A stretch of 64,000 bases of DNA from the NCBI RefSeq assembly GCF_000469545.1, contig NZ_KI273055.1, forward strand, positions 1-64,000, read 5' to 3'. The position numbers and the translations under genes are program-made. Source of the DNA: Mitsuokella sp. oral taxon 131 str. W9106. Lineage in GTDB: Bacteria > Bacillota > Negativicutes > Selenomonadales > Selenomonadaceae. Positions 55,823 to 64,000 of this stretch are shown here, in pieces. Numbering within the stretch: position 1 is the first letter of the stretch; each line of letters begins with the position of its first letter. The notes under the pieces are model-generated. The model was not told the origin of the DNA. It saw nothing but the letters and a program-made list of their open reading frames with translations, and ran no database searches.

Positions 55823-57590
55823 ACACACCGCTTGCCTTGCAGCTTGTTGGAGCAAGGGATGTGCCTCTTTACATGGCACGCAGCAAGATTGAAAAAATAA
55901 AGCAAGACCATCCGAAAATGACGAAATCCATTTTTTACCAGTTGCCGGAATAGTTGGCAGACCCCATGGTTATATTCAAGTCCGATACCGTGCAAGGACG
56001 TATCGTTGTTGGATTGGAGCTTACCGATGCAGAAGGAATAAACGTAGTCGTTCCTGTCGAACTGAATGCTCGCAAGGGACGCATGGAAGTCAATGTCATT
56101 GCGTCAGCTTACGGGCGTGGGCAAAAGCGAAATAACGGGCATAGGGAGATTCAAACGTCATGGTTCTATAACAATATACGGAAAGGGAACACGCTTTATC
56201 TCAACAAAAAACAGGCCGCTGACTTCTACCAGTCCGCCGGGCTGCAATTGCCCTTGGAGGGTAGAAGGTTCAACGACCTCTTTGGTTCCAGTATAAAGAC
56301 GGACGCAGACCTTGTCAAGATGCGGGCGGCAAATCGCTCGAAATATTCTGCTTCCATACAGCCTCCCACACCACAGAAAGAAGGGAATGAAAACGAAACC
56401 AACGCAATCAAGTATTCCGCCTCCCTTGAGGATGAGCCGGCAGGCTCCGCCTCCCGCATCCGCCGCGTGCTCGACGGCGTCAAGAACGGCACGCGCCCAA
56501 TTGGCGGCGTGACCGTCCGCGACTACCGCGACACGTCGTCCGTCACCGTCGGCAAGGGGCAGGAGGCGCGGTTCATGCGCGACCGGGGACTCACGGCAAA
56601 GGACATCGTCGAGCGCGAGGAGCTGGATAGCGGTAAGGTGCGCCTTCGCTATCGGATGAAGGGCCTCGGTCCTTTGGGACAGCTCCACACGCCGCGCTTT
56701 CTTGCGCGGACGAATCCGAAGATCAAGGCCATCTATGACCTCGGCGAGAAGGCCATGCACATGCAGGAACGCCTGCGCAACCAGTTCAATAAGCCCGTGC
56801 GCGAGTTCGCCCGCCTCACGAAACGGGAGGAGGACTTGCAGGAGGTGACGAGCGTCCTTCTCCAAGGCGACGCGGAGGGGAAGGACTATAAGCCGCAAGA
56901 CCTTGAGGCGATGGGCGTGTCGAAGCGGGCGGCGGAGGCGTACCTCACGGCGCGTCGGGCGCTAAGCCATGCCTACAAGCTCCTGAACGAGGCGCGGATG
57001 CAGGTGCGCACGCGCACGGCGCAGGTCAAGAAGAGCGAGCTTTCGAACTTCAAGGAATCGCACTGGATCGGCGAGGCGGACGTGCAGTCCGTGCAGGATT
57101 TGGGCGACGGGAACGTGCTGCTCACGTGGCGCGGTCGCAAGACGTATGACACCAAGGGACAGCACGTGACGGGGGAGGCGCTTGCCCTCATGCAGAAGGA
57201 CGGGAACATCCACGTGACGGACGTCAAGGCGCTTGACGCCAGGGAGCATGGGGAAAACATGTTCTCCGTGAGCTATGTGGAGCGCATCAAGCCGATCACG
57301 GGCCGCGAAGGGTACTTCCCGCACTTCTTCCACGAGTTCATGGTATATGAAGTGACGAAAGGCAAGGACGGGAAGGAGGCATACGCAGTAGTCGGAAGCG
57401 CGCGGACGCTGAACGCCGCCGCGCGCTACATCGCGATGGAAGAATTCAAACCGCAGGCCATCAGCATGTACGAGCGGTGGTATGGCTCATTTAACGCCGA
57501 CCCCGGCGACATAAAGGGGCCGCGCGGGCAGGAGGCGCGCTACATCAAACACCTCATACAGGACATCAACGGCACGCTGCGGCAATGCCA
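55804..57590 (+). pseudogene. Phage/plasmid polyvalent protein, part 2: MuF C-terminal domain and truncated tail
   Basis: After the A-run the correct frame reads GMVRVMNTPLALQLVGARD, then the MuF-C-type (phage toxin-like) pattern ARSKIEKIKQDHPKMTKSIF, an in-frame TAG at 55951-55953 where LPE-x-LADP is expected, then DPMVIFKSDTVQGRIVVGLE and NVIASAYGRG. A long helical region follows (RDRGLTAKDIVEREELDSGK, NQFNKPVREFARLTKREEDL) as in the C-terminal parts of large phage polyvalent proteins. Homology-like sequence ends near 57590; a further 19 codons to TGA 57646-57648 read through the HxlR remnant's opposite strand. The family proteins are usually several thousand residues long, so most is missing. 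Confidence 0.72.
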
Positions 57591-57850
57591 AGTTTCGAGA
57601 GAGCATACCCTATGCGTGGTAACACTTCGGGGTAGGCGGTGTGCATAATGATGCCGTCCGCTTCCATCTGCCGACGACTTCCCATCAGTACTTTTTGGCT
57701 GAGTCCCTCCAATGATCGTTTTAGTTCATTGAAGCGTCAAGGTAGCTGGATGAGGTTGCGGACCATCAAGATTTTCCGCTTGCTGCCCATCATCATGTTG
57801 ACAGTTGTTGCAGCGTCGCATGTCGGCAAATCTTCTTTTTGCGCATCGCA
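57586..57850 (-). pseudogene. HxlR-family regulator remnant
   Basis: On the minus strand the frame reads EDLPTCDAATTVNMMMGSKR, KILMVRNLIQLP, TGA (57737-57739), then RFNELKRSLEGLSQKVLMG, RQMEADGIIMHTAYPEVLPR and IGYALSKLGIAA. This is the winged-helix HxlR pattern (CPV-x-DLIGGKWK...RFNEL...SQK-L...LE-DG-I-R-YPEVPP). The expected GT-L residues are replaced by a stop. The C-terminus is cut off at about 57586 against the polyvalent gene. Confidence 0.8.
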
Positions 57851-58020
57851 ATGCAACCCCTCGTGGCAAGCAATGAAAATAGGGCGTTAGATGCATTTCA
57901 CTATGCAGCAATCCACAGGGACCCACTTGCATTTGTTGGTGCGGTGACGATATTCAGCAGACCTTGATTGACGTGGATGGGCATACGGTGTAAGAGAAGG
58001 TCGCTATCCGCATGGAATGA
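57851..58020 (+). other. Unassigned open frames, probably one broken gene
   Basis: From ATG 57851 the frame reads MQPLVASNENRALDAFHYAA, IHRDPLAFVGAVTIFSRP, then TGA at 57965-57967. In the neighbouring frame IQQTLIDVDGHTV, TAA, EKVAIRME and TGA 58018-58020 follow. Together they look like a short frameshifted gene reading away from the HxlR remnant, as regulator targets often do. I do not recognise it. The ATG overlaps the HxlR N-terminal region. 58021-58211 holds only the uvrB promoter and leader. Confidence 0.3.
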
Positions 58021-58070
58021 GTAGAAAATTGATGCAAATTTTTATCTGACCTTATTCAAAGACTGTGTGC

Positions 58071-58076
58071 TATAAT
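58071..58076 (+). promoter_or_regulatory. -10 element of uvrBA
   Basis: Perfect TATAAT (58071-58076) with a weak TGACCT -35 18 nt upstream. No LexA/DinR box (CGAAC-N4-GTTCG) is visible nearby. Confidence 0.5.
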
Positions 58077-58211
58077 AAAACGAAGTGATGGATCGTTTTC
58101 ATGCATGGGAATATTCGGCTTTTATGGATAGGACGAACGGGGAGAGATGCACCATGGGAAATCGTGTCTAAATGAAGCGTGCGGATGATCATTACGTGAG
58201 GAGGAAATGTG

Positions 58212-60248
58212 ATGGCTATGGTGCCAAAGCTCAATCGAACACAGTTTGACCAGGAGATACCGTTCAAGGTCGTTGCGCCATTCTCACCGATGGGCGATCA
58301 GCCGCATGCTATCGAAGAGTTGGCAGCAGGCATCGAAAACGGACAGGAAGCACAGGTGCTCCTAGGTGCGACAGGAACAGGAAAGACGTATACGATTGCG
58401 AAAGTGATCGAGAAGGTACAGAAGCCGACGCTTGTCATCGCACATAATAAGACACTTGCGGCTCAGCTTGCCAGTGAGTACAAAACATTTTTCCCCAATA
58501 ATTACGTTGGTTACTTTGTGAGTTATTATGACTACTATCAGCCAGAGGCTTATATTGCCTCGACGGATACTTACATCGAGAAGGACGCCTCCATCAACGA
58601 TGAAATTGATGAACTGCGCCATTCGGCGACGTGTTCGCTCTTTGAACGGCGAGACTGTATCATCGTCGCGAGCGTATCGTGCATTTACGGTCTTGGCTCA
58701 CCGGAAAGCTATCACGAGATGGTGCTCTCCTTGCATAAGGGTCAGCAGATTGACCGCGATGCAATTCTGCGCAAACTCGTCACGATTCGATATGATCGAA
58801 ATGACGTTGCATTTGAGCGCGGTCGGTTTCGTGTGCGGGGCGATGTAATTGAAATATTTCCTGCGGGATACAATAATCGTGCTGTTCGTATTGAGATGTT
58901 CGGCGATGAGATTGATCGTATTGTCGAGTTTGATGTCGTGACGGGTGAAATCTATGGGGAACGTACCCATTCGATGGTTTTTCCTGCCTCACACTACGTC
59001 ACGGAGGACAAGGATCTCAAAATTGCGATGCAGGATATTGAAGCGGAGCTTTTGGTGCAGGAAAAAACGTTTACAGAGGAAGGCAAGCTTCTCGAAGCAC
59101 AGCGCATTGGTCAGCGAACGCGCTATGATCTCGAGATGATGCAGGAGATGGGCTATTGTTCCGGCATCGAGAATTACTCGCGTCATCTCACACATCGCAA
59201 GGCAGGTGAGGCACCGTATACCTTGCTCGACTATTTCCCGGAAGATTTTCTTATCGTCATCGATGAGTCACACGTCACGCTCCCGCAGATTCATGCGATG
59301 TATGCAGGTGATCGCAGCCGCAAAGTTTCACTCGTTGAAAATGGATTTCGACTGCCGTCAGCGTTTGACAACCGCCCACTGACTTTTGATGAATTTGCTG
59401 CGCGAATCAATCAAATCATCTATGTCTCTGCGACACCGGGAAAGTATGAGTTGAAGCAAGCGCAGCAGGTCGCGCAACAGATCATTCGACCGACGGGACT
59501 GCTTGATCCAGAAATTGAAGTGCGTCCGCTCAAAGGGCAGATGGATGACCTCCTCGGTGAAATCAAAATTCGAATTCAGAAGAAGGAACGCGTGCTCGTA
59601 ACGACGTTGACAAAAAAGATGGCAGAAAACCTCACAGAATATCTAAAAGAAGTCGGCGTCAAGGTGCGCTATCTTCACTCCGATATTGCGACCATTGAGC
59701 GTGCGGAAATCATTCACGACCTGCGTGCAGGCGAATTTGACGTTCTCGTTGGCATAAACCTTTTGCGTGAAGGACTCGATATGCCGGAAGTCAGCCTCAT
59801 CGCGATTCTCGATGCGGATAAGGAAGGATTCCTCCGCTCCGATACGTCGCTTATCCAAACGATTGGACGTGCTGCGCGAAATGCGCAGGGGCATGTCATC
59901 ATGTATGCAGATAACGTGACGGATTCGATGAAACGTGCCATGGACGAGACGGAACGACGCCGTGAGATCCAGCAGGCATATAATAGGGCACATGGCATTA
60001 CGCCGAAGACGATTGTAAAACCCATCAAGCCACTCATCGAAACGACGCTCGTCGCCGAATCTACAGCAAAGTACGAGACGAACGGCAAGAAAAAGAAGCT
60101 CACGAAAAAGCAGAAAGAGGATCTCGCCAAGACACTCCTGCGTGAAATGCAGCAGGCGTCTCGTGCCCTCGAATTTGAGCGTGCAGCAGAGCTTCGTGAT
60201 ATGATATTGGAACTAGATGGCGAACTTCCGAAAAAGAAGCAAGCGTAA
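58212..60248 (+). CDS. uvrB: Excinuclease ABC subunit B
   Basis: DNA-damage verification helicase-like subunit of nucleotide excision repair. Walker A is [15 protein letters not shown] near residue 50; the beta-hairpin carries [24 protein letters not shown] is the Walker B box. The C-terminal UVR motif that binds UvrC is [16 protein letters not shown]. 678 residues from ATG 58212 (GTG 58209 possible; GAGG is better placed for the ATG). It is 15 nt from uvrA. Confidence 0.97.
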   Translation: MAMVPKLNRTQFDQEIPFKVVAPFSPMGDQPHAIEELAAGIENGQEAQVLLGATGTGKTYTIAKVIEKVQKPTLVIAHNKTLAAQLASEYKTFFPNNYVGYFVSYYDYYQPEAYIASTDTYIEKDASINDEIDELRHSATCSLFERRDCIIVASVSCIYGLGSPESYHEMVLSLHKGQQIDRDAILRKLVTIRYDRNDVAFERGRFRVRGDVIEIFPAGYNNRAVRIEMFGDEIDRIVEFDVVTGEIYGERTHSMVFPASHYVTEDKDLKIAMQDIEAELLVQEKTFTEEGKLLEAQRIGQRTRYDLEMMQEMGYCSGIENYSRHLTHRKAGEAPYTLLDYFPEDFLIVIDESHVTLPQIHAMYAGDRSRKVSLVENGFRLPSAFDNRPLTFDEFAARINQIIYVSATPGKYELKQAQQVAQQIIRPTGLLDPEIEVRPLKGQMDDLLGEIKIRIQKKERVLVTTLTKKMAENLTEYLKEVGVKVRYLHSDIATIERAEIIHDLRAGEFDVLVGINLLREGLDMPEVSLIAILDADKEGFLRSDTSLIQTIGRAARNAQGHVIMYADNVTDSMKRAMDETERRREIQQAYNRAHGITPKTIVKPIKPLIETTLVAESTAKYETNGKKKKLTKKQKEDLAKTLLREMQQASRALEFERAAELRDMILELDGELPKKKQA

Positions 60249-60263
60249 GAAGGCAAGAAAAAT

Positions 60264-63092
60264 ATGGAAAACAGTATTAGAATCAAGGGGGCACGCGCCC
60301 ATAATCTTAAAAATATCGACGTGGAAATTCCGCGTGACAAACTTGTCGTCGTGACGGGGCTTTCGGGGTCTGGAAAGTCATCGCTCGCATTTGACACGAT
60401 TTATGCGGAAGGGCAGCGGCGTTATGTGGAGTCACTGTCGTCGTATGCACGGCAGTTCCTCGGACAGATGGACAAGCCGGATGTTGATAATATTGACGGG
60501 CTGTCGCCTGCCATTTCGATTGATCAGAAGACGACGAGCCATAATCCGCGCTCGACTGTCGGAACGGTTACGGAGATCTATGACTACTTACGGTTGCTCT
60601 TTGCGCGTGCAGGGCGTCCGCACTGTCCAAAATGCGGCAAACCCATCGCGCAGCAGACGGTTGACCAGATGATGGACAAGATCAAGGAGCTGTCGGAGGG
60701 TACGAAGCTGCTCATCATGGCGCAGGTTGTGCGTGGGAAAAAAGGCGAACACAAAAAGGTGCTCGGCCATATCCGTCATGAAGGATATGTACGCGTGCGC
60801 ATCGATGGCACGGTGATGGATGTAAACGAAGAAATTACACTGGAAAAGAACAAGAAGCATACGATTGAGGTCATCATTGATCGTCTCGTCGTGCGTGAAG
60901 GAATGGAAACGCGCCTTGCGGATTCGCTTGAAACAGCGCTGAAACTCGGCGGAGGTGTCGTCTATGTGCAGGTCGTAAGTGGTGAACTCTTGATGTTCAG
61001 CGAGAATTTTGCCTGTGTCGATTGCGGCATCAGCCTGCCTGAAATTACGCCGCGGATGTTTTCCTTCAATAATCCCTATGGTGCTTGCCCCGTCTGCACG
61101 GGACTTGGCAGTCATAAGGAGTTTGACGAGGATCTCGTCATGCCGGATCGCACGCTCTCTGTCGGTGCGGGCGTCTTTGCACCACTTTCGAAGAATGTTC
61201 ATTCTTACTCGATGAGTGTCATGCATGCGCTTCTTATGGCGCGTGGCTACACATTGGAAACGCCGTGGAATGAAATCGACAAGAAAACACAGGATGCCTT
61301 GCTGCACGGTTCGGGCGAGGAGTGCTATACGTTTCACTACACGAATATGTTTGGCGAACGCAAGGCGTACCATGTGCCGTTTGAAGGCGTCATGAACGTA
61401 CTTTCGCGACGCTATCACGAGACAGATTCGGACGAGATGCGCGAGTTATACGAAAACTACATGACAGATATTCCGTGCAAGGCCTGTCACGGGGCAAGAC
61501 TCAAGCCTGAAACGCTCGCTGTGACCATTGGTGAAAAGAATATCCACGAGGTCACGCAGATGACGATTCGCGAGGCAGATGCGTTTTTGGGAGGGCTGTC
61601 GCTGACGCAGCGCGAGATGAAGATCGCTGAGCAGATTCTAAAGGAAATCCATGCGCGTCTGCGTTTCCTGCTCAACGTCGGGCTTGATTACTTGACGCTT
61701 GCGCGCTCGGCCGGCACGCTCTCTGGCGGTGAGGCACAGCGCATCCGCCTAGCGACGCAGATTGGTTCCGGACTGCAGGGCGTGCTCTATGTGCTCGATG
61801 AGCCGAGCATTGGGCTTCATCAGCGCGACAACAATCGCTTGCTCGCGACACTGAAACATTTGCGTGATCTCGGCAATACGCTTATCGTCGTCGAACATGA
61901 TGAGGATACCATGTATGCGGCGGATCATATCATCGACATCGGTCCTGGCGCCGGAACACATGGGGGCAGGGTTGTTGCACAGGGAACGGCGCTGGAAATC
62001 ATGGCCGTGCCAGAATCCATAACAGGTGCGTATCTTGCAAGGCGCAAGTTTATTCCCGTTCCGGCAAAACGGCGGATAGGAAATGGAAATGTCATCGAGG
62101 TCATCGGCGCATCCGAGAATAACCTAAAAAATATCAGCGTCAAATTCCCTCTCGGCACATTGACGCTTGTCACAGGCGTATCGGGGTCAGGAAAGTCGAC
62201 GCTCGTCAACGAGATTCTTTACAAGGGTATCGCTTCGCGCCTTTATCACGCGAAGGGAAAGCCTGGCAAGCATAAGAGAATCAAGGGACTGGAGCACATT
62301 GACAAAATCATCGATATCGACCAGCAGCCCATAGGGCGCACGCCGCGCTCGAATCCTGCGACATATACGGGAGTTTTTGATGCGATTCGTGAGCTGTTCA
62401 GCCAGACCGCAGAAGCAAAGATGCGCGGGTATAAAGCAGGGCGATTCAGTTTCAATATTAAAGGAGGGCGTTGCGAGGCTTGCCGCGGTGATGGCATACT
62501 CAAAATCGAAATGCACTTTCTTCCCGATGTCTATGTTCCCTGCGAGATCTGCAAAGGCGCGCGATACAACCGTGAAACGCTTGAGATCCGCTACAAGGGA
62601 AAGAATATCTCAGAAGTACTTGACATGACGATTTCGGAAGCCGTAGTGTTTTTTCAGAACGTACCGCGCATCGCACGAAAGCTTCAAGTTATCGAAGATG
62701 TTGGACTCGGCTACATCAAGCTCGGGCAGAGTGCGACGACGCTTTCAGGCGGCGAGGCACAGCGCGTAAAACTTGCGACAGAGCTGTCGCGCCGTTCAAC
62801 AGGCAAAACGCTCTACATTCTCGACGAACCGACGACAGGCCTTCATACGGCAGATATCCACAAGCTGCTCGAAATCCTGCAGCGTCTTGTTGACGGGGGG
62901 GATACGGTTGTCGTGATCGAACACAATCTCGATGTCATTAAGACAGCTGATCATATCATAGACCTTGGACCTGAGGGCGGCGATAAGGGCGGCACGATTG
63001 TTGCCGAGGGTCGTCCTGAGGATATCGTGAAGAATCCGGCTTCGCATACAGGACGATTCCTTAAGCCAATTTTAGAAGAACGAAACGTTTGA
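60264..63092 (+). CDS. uvrA: Excinuclease ABC subunit A
   Basis: DNA-damage sensor with two ABC-ATPase modules. Walker A motifs are [12 protein letters not shown] near residue 33 and [14 protein letters not shown] near residue 640; signatures are [14 protein letters not shown] and [14 protein letters not shown]. Zinc modules: CVDCGISLP with CPVCTGLG, and CEACRGDG with [10 protein letters not shown]. 942 residues is full length. With uvrB it supplies two of the three excinuclease subunits; uvrC is not in the window. Confidence 0.97.
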   Translation: MENSIRIKGARAHNLKNIDVEIPRDKLVVVTGLSGSGKSSLAFDTIYAEGQRRYVESLSSYARQFLGQMDKPDVDNIDGLSPAISIDQKTTSHNPRSTVGTVTEIYDYLRLLFARAGRPHCPKCGKPIAQQTVDQMMDKIKELSEGTKLLIMAQVVRGKKGEHKKVLGHIRHEGYVRVRIDGTVMDVNEEITLEKNKKHTIEVIIDRLVVREGMETRLADSLETALKLGGGVVYVQVVSGELLMFSENFACVDCGISLPEITPRMFSFNNPYGACPVCTGLGSHKEFDEDLVMPDRTLSVGAGVFAPLSKNVHSYSMSVMHALLMARGYTLETPWNEIDKKTQDALLHGSGEECYTFHYTNMFGERKAYHVPFEGVMNVLSRRYHETDSDEMRELYENYMTDIPCKACHGARLKPETLAVTIGEKNIHEVTQMTIREADAFLGGLSLTQREMKIAEQILKEIHARLRFLLNVGLDYLTLARSAGTLSGGEAQRIRLATQIGSGLQGVLYVLDEPSIGLHQRDNNRLLATLKHLRDLGNTLIVVEHDEDTMYAADHIIDIGPGAGTHGGRVVAQGTALEIMAVPESITGAYLARRKFIPVPAKRRIGNGNVIEVIGASENNLKNISVKFPLGTLTLVTGVSGSGKSTLVNEILYKGIASRLYHAKGKPGKHKRIKGLEHIDKIIDIDQQPIGRTPRSNPATYTGVFDAIRELFSQTAEAKMRGYKAGRFSFNIKGGRCEACRGDGILKIEMHFLPDVYVPCEICKGARYNRETLEIRYKGKNISEVLDMTISEAVVFFQNVPRIARKLQVIEDVGLGYIKLGQSATTLSGGEAQRVKLATELSRRSTGKTLYILDEPTTGLHTADIHKLLEILQRLVDGGDTVVVIEHNLDVIKTADHIIDLGPEGGDKGGTIVAEGRPEDIVKNPASHTGRFLKPILEERNV

Positions 63093-63185
63093 TCACATGA
63101 AATATGCAAGAGAACTGCCTTATTTTGTTCCTATACATTCCGATACATGTGCAAACTAAGGCTTTCCTTTTTCTCTGCTCTATGC

Positions 63186-63191
63186 TATAAT
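63186..63191 (+). promoter_or_regulatory. -10 element of the yerC-like/hisZ unit
   Basis: Perfect TATAAT about 75 nt before the start codon; no clear -35 and no palindromic operator that I can see. Confidence 0.4.
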
Positions 63192-63266
63192 ACATTGTGT
63201 TTTCATCAGCTAAAGGAATAAAGAATGAAAGCCACTTGATCGAATCGATGAAGAAAGGGAACCAAG

Positions 63267-63587
63267 ATGGTAAATCCAAGACTGAAAGATGAATTGAATG
63301 ACCAATTGTGCCAAGCAATGCTTTCCTTGGAAACACAAGAAGAATGCTATGCTTTTTTTGAAGACGTCTGTACGATTGGGGAACTAAAGGCGATGGCTCA
63401 GCGGCTTGAGGTTGCACGCATGCTTCGCGCGGGCAGTACGTACGACATGATTGTCGAACGCACGGGAGCAAGCACTGCGACAATTAGCCGCGTGAAACGC
63501 TGTCTCAATTACGGGGCGGATGGCTATCGAATCGTCTTGGATCGCATTGACTCGACGGAAAGATCCGAAGCTGTGACGGACGCGTAG
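63267..63587 (+). CDS. TrpR-family regulator of the YerC/YecD type
   Basis: 106-residue helix-turn-helix protein. The TrpR-like core is visible: LCQAMLSLETQEECYAFFED, then the HTH region RAGSTYDMIVERTGASTATI and SRVKRCLNYGADGY. AAAGGGAACC precedes the ATG. In Firmicutes this group has been linked to histidine genes, and here the next gene, 18 nt on, is hisZ, so a histidine-biosynthesis repressor role is the natural inference. Confidence 0.88.
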   Translation: MVNPRLKDELNDQLCQAMLSLETQEECYAFFEDVCTIGELKAMAQRLEVARMLRAGSTYDMIVERTGASTATISRVKRCLNYGADGYRIVLDRIDSTERSEAVTDA

Positions 63588-63605
63588 GATTTGAGGAGAA
63601 CCAAC

Positions 63606-64000
63606 ATGGAAAATGAAACGCTCGTACTCGACATACCGTATGGAATGCGGGATTTCCTGCCGAAAGAGGCAGCGGGAAAGCGTGCCGTTGAGACGGAGCT
63701 CGCAAGCCTATTTTCCGCATGGGGGTATGATGAGGTTGTCACGCCGACCATCGAGTACCTCGATAATCTAACGCTCGGTGCGAAAGGTGCGCTTGAGCCG
63801 CATCTTTTTAAGCTTTTTGATCGTAACAACCGCACGCTCGCACTTCGCCATGAAATGACGACACCGATTGCACGGCTCGCCGCGAGTCGTTTGCGCGATT
63901 ACCCGATGCCACTCAAGCTTTCATATATCAGCAGTGTCTTTCGCTACGAGCAGGCACAGCGCGGACGCCAGTGCGAGTTTCATCAGGCAGGCGTTGAGCT
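63606..64000 (+). CDS. hisZ: ATP phosphoribosyltransferase regulatory subunit HisZ (5' part)
   Basis: The gene runs off the window; 131 codons are present. It starts IPYGMRDFLPKEAAGKRA and shows the histidyl-tRNA-synthetase-like core: LFKLFDRNNRTLALRHEMTT, then SSVFRYEQAQRGRQCEFHQA (motif 2 region). HisZ lacks aminoacylation and activates the short form of HisG. HisZ rather than HisS is favoured by the first-line sequence and the YerC-type neighbour, but the C-terminus that would settle it is outside. GAGGAG precedes the ATG. Confidence 0.82.
   Translation, partial: MENETLVLDIPYGMRDFLPKEAAGKRAVETELASLFSAWGYDEVVTPTIEYLDNLTLGAKGALEPHLFKLFDRNNRTLALRHEMTTPIARLAASRLRDYPMPLKLSYISSVFRYEQAQRGRQCEFHQAGVE

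Noticed and set aside
55016-55995. Long minus-strand frames opposite the polyvalent gene
   Set aside because: They are mirror frames of GC-rich coding sequence; the plus strand carries the recognisable motifs.

Overview
The window reads as a chromosomal segment of a Firmicutes-type bacterium with a two-membrane envelope, most likely a Negativicutes/Selenomonas-like organism. Firmicutes-style genes (rbgA, trmK, yitT, pyrR, sepF, ylmH, divIVA, gatCAB, a yerC-type regulator) occur next to an AsmA/TamB-like envelope protein, which fits a diderm Firmicute. Base composition looks balanced by eye. The taxonomic placement is inference from gene content only.

Layout. 1-1.4 kb: a decayed IS110-family transposase and a broken small gene. 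1.5-9 kb: rbgA-trmK-nif3-yitT, then leuS with a short structured leader, then a tlpA-ccdA thiol-redox pair. 9.1-22.8 kb: an HD-GYP protein with an altered HD motif, comM-yraN on the minus strand, priA, a VanW-domain protein, then an unknown gene-nucleoid-associated protein-hflX-methionine-gamma-lyase-like run, a second HD-GYP protein and ogt. 22.9-23.2 kb: divergent tRNA-Ala(GGC) and tRNA-Pro(GGG), each with its own promoter and terminator. 23.4-24.9 kb: an Fe-S assembly pair (Rrf2/IscR-like regulator plus cysteine desulfurase).

25-37 kb is one long, tightly packed plus-strand run: rodZ-like, a wrecked ygiQ, nrdR, a radical SAM gene, pgeF, yggS, sepF, proC, ylmH, divIVA, lspA, rluD, pyrR and a CBS-type pyrophosphatase. 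It combines cell shape and division, envelope maturation and housekeeping. pcrA-ligA follows. 41.4-45.5 kb is a decay zone: an EamA transporter remnant, an AsmA-like gene, a GH84 glycosidase remnant, an exonuclease, an orphan transcription unit with no recognised product, and tRNA-Leu(CAA). 45.6-54 kb is ordinary: an M16C peptidase, gatCAB, a HAD phosphatase and rlmD.

54.1-57.6 kb, between rlmD and uvrB, is a foreign insert: a broken phage/plasmid-type polyvalent protein carrying an ADP-ribosyltransferase-like domain, an HExxH metallopeptidase-like domain and a MuF C-terminal toxin-like domain. It is cut off against a reversed HxlR-regulator remnant. uvrBA, a TrpR-family regulator and the start of hisZ complete the window. 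The main theme beyond housekeeping is repeated gene decay at operon boundaries: at least seven disrupted or truncated genes in 64 kb. No CRISPR array, rRNA or intact mobile element was seen.
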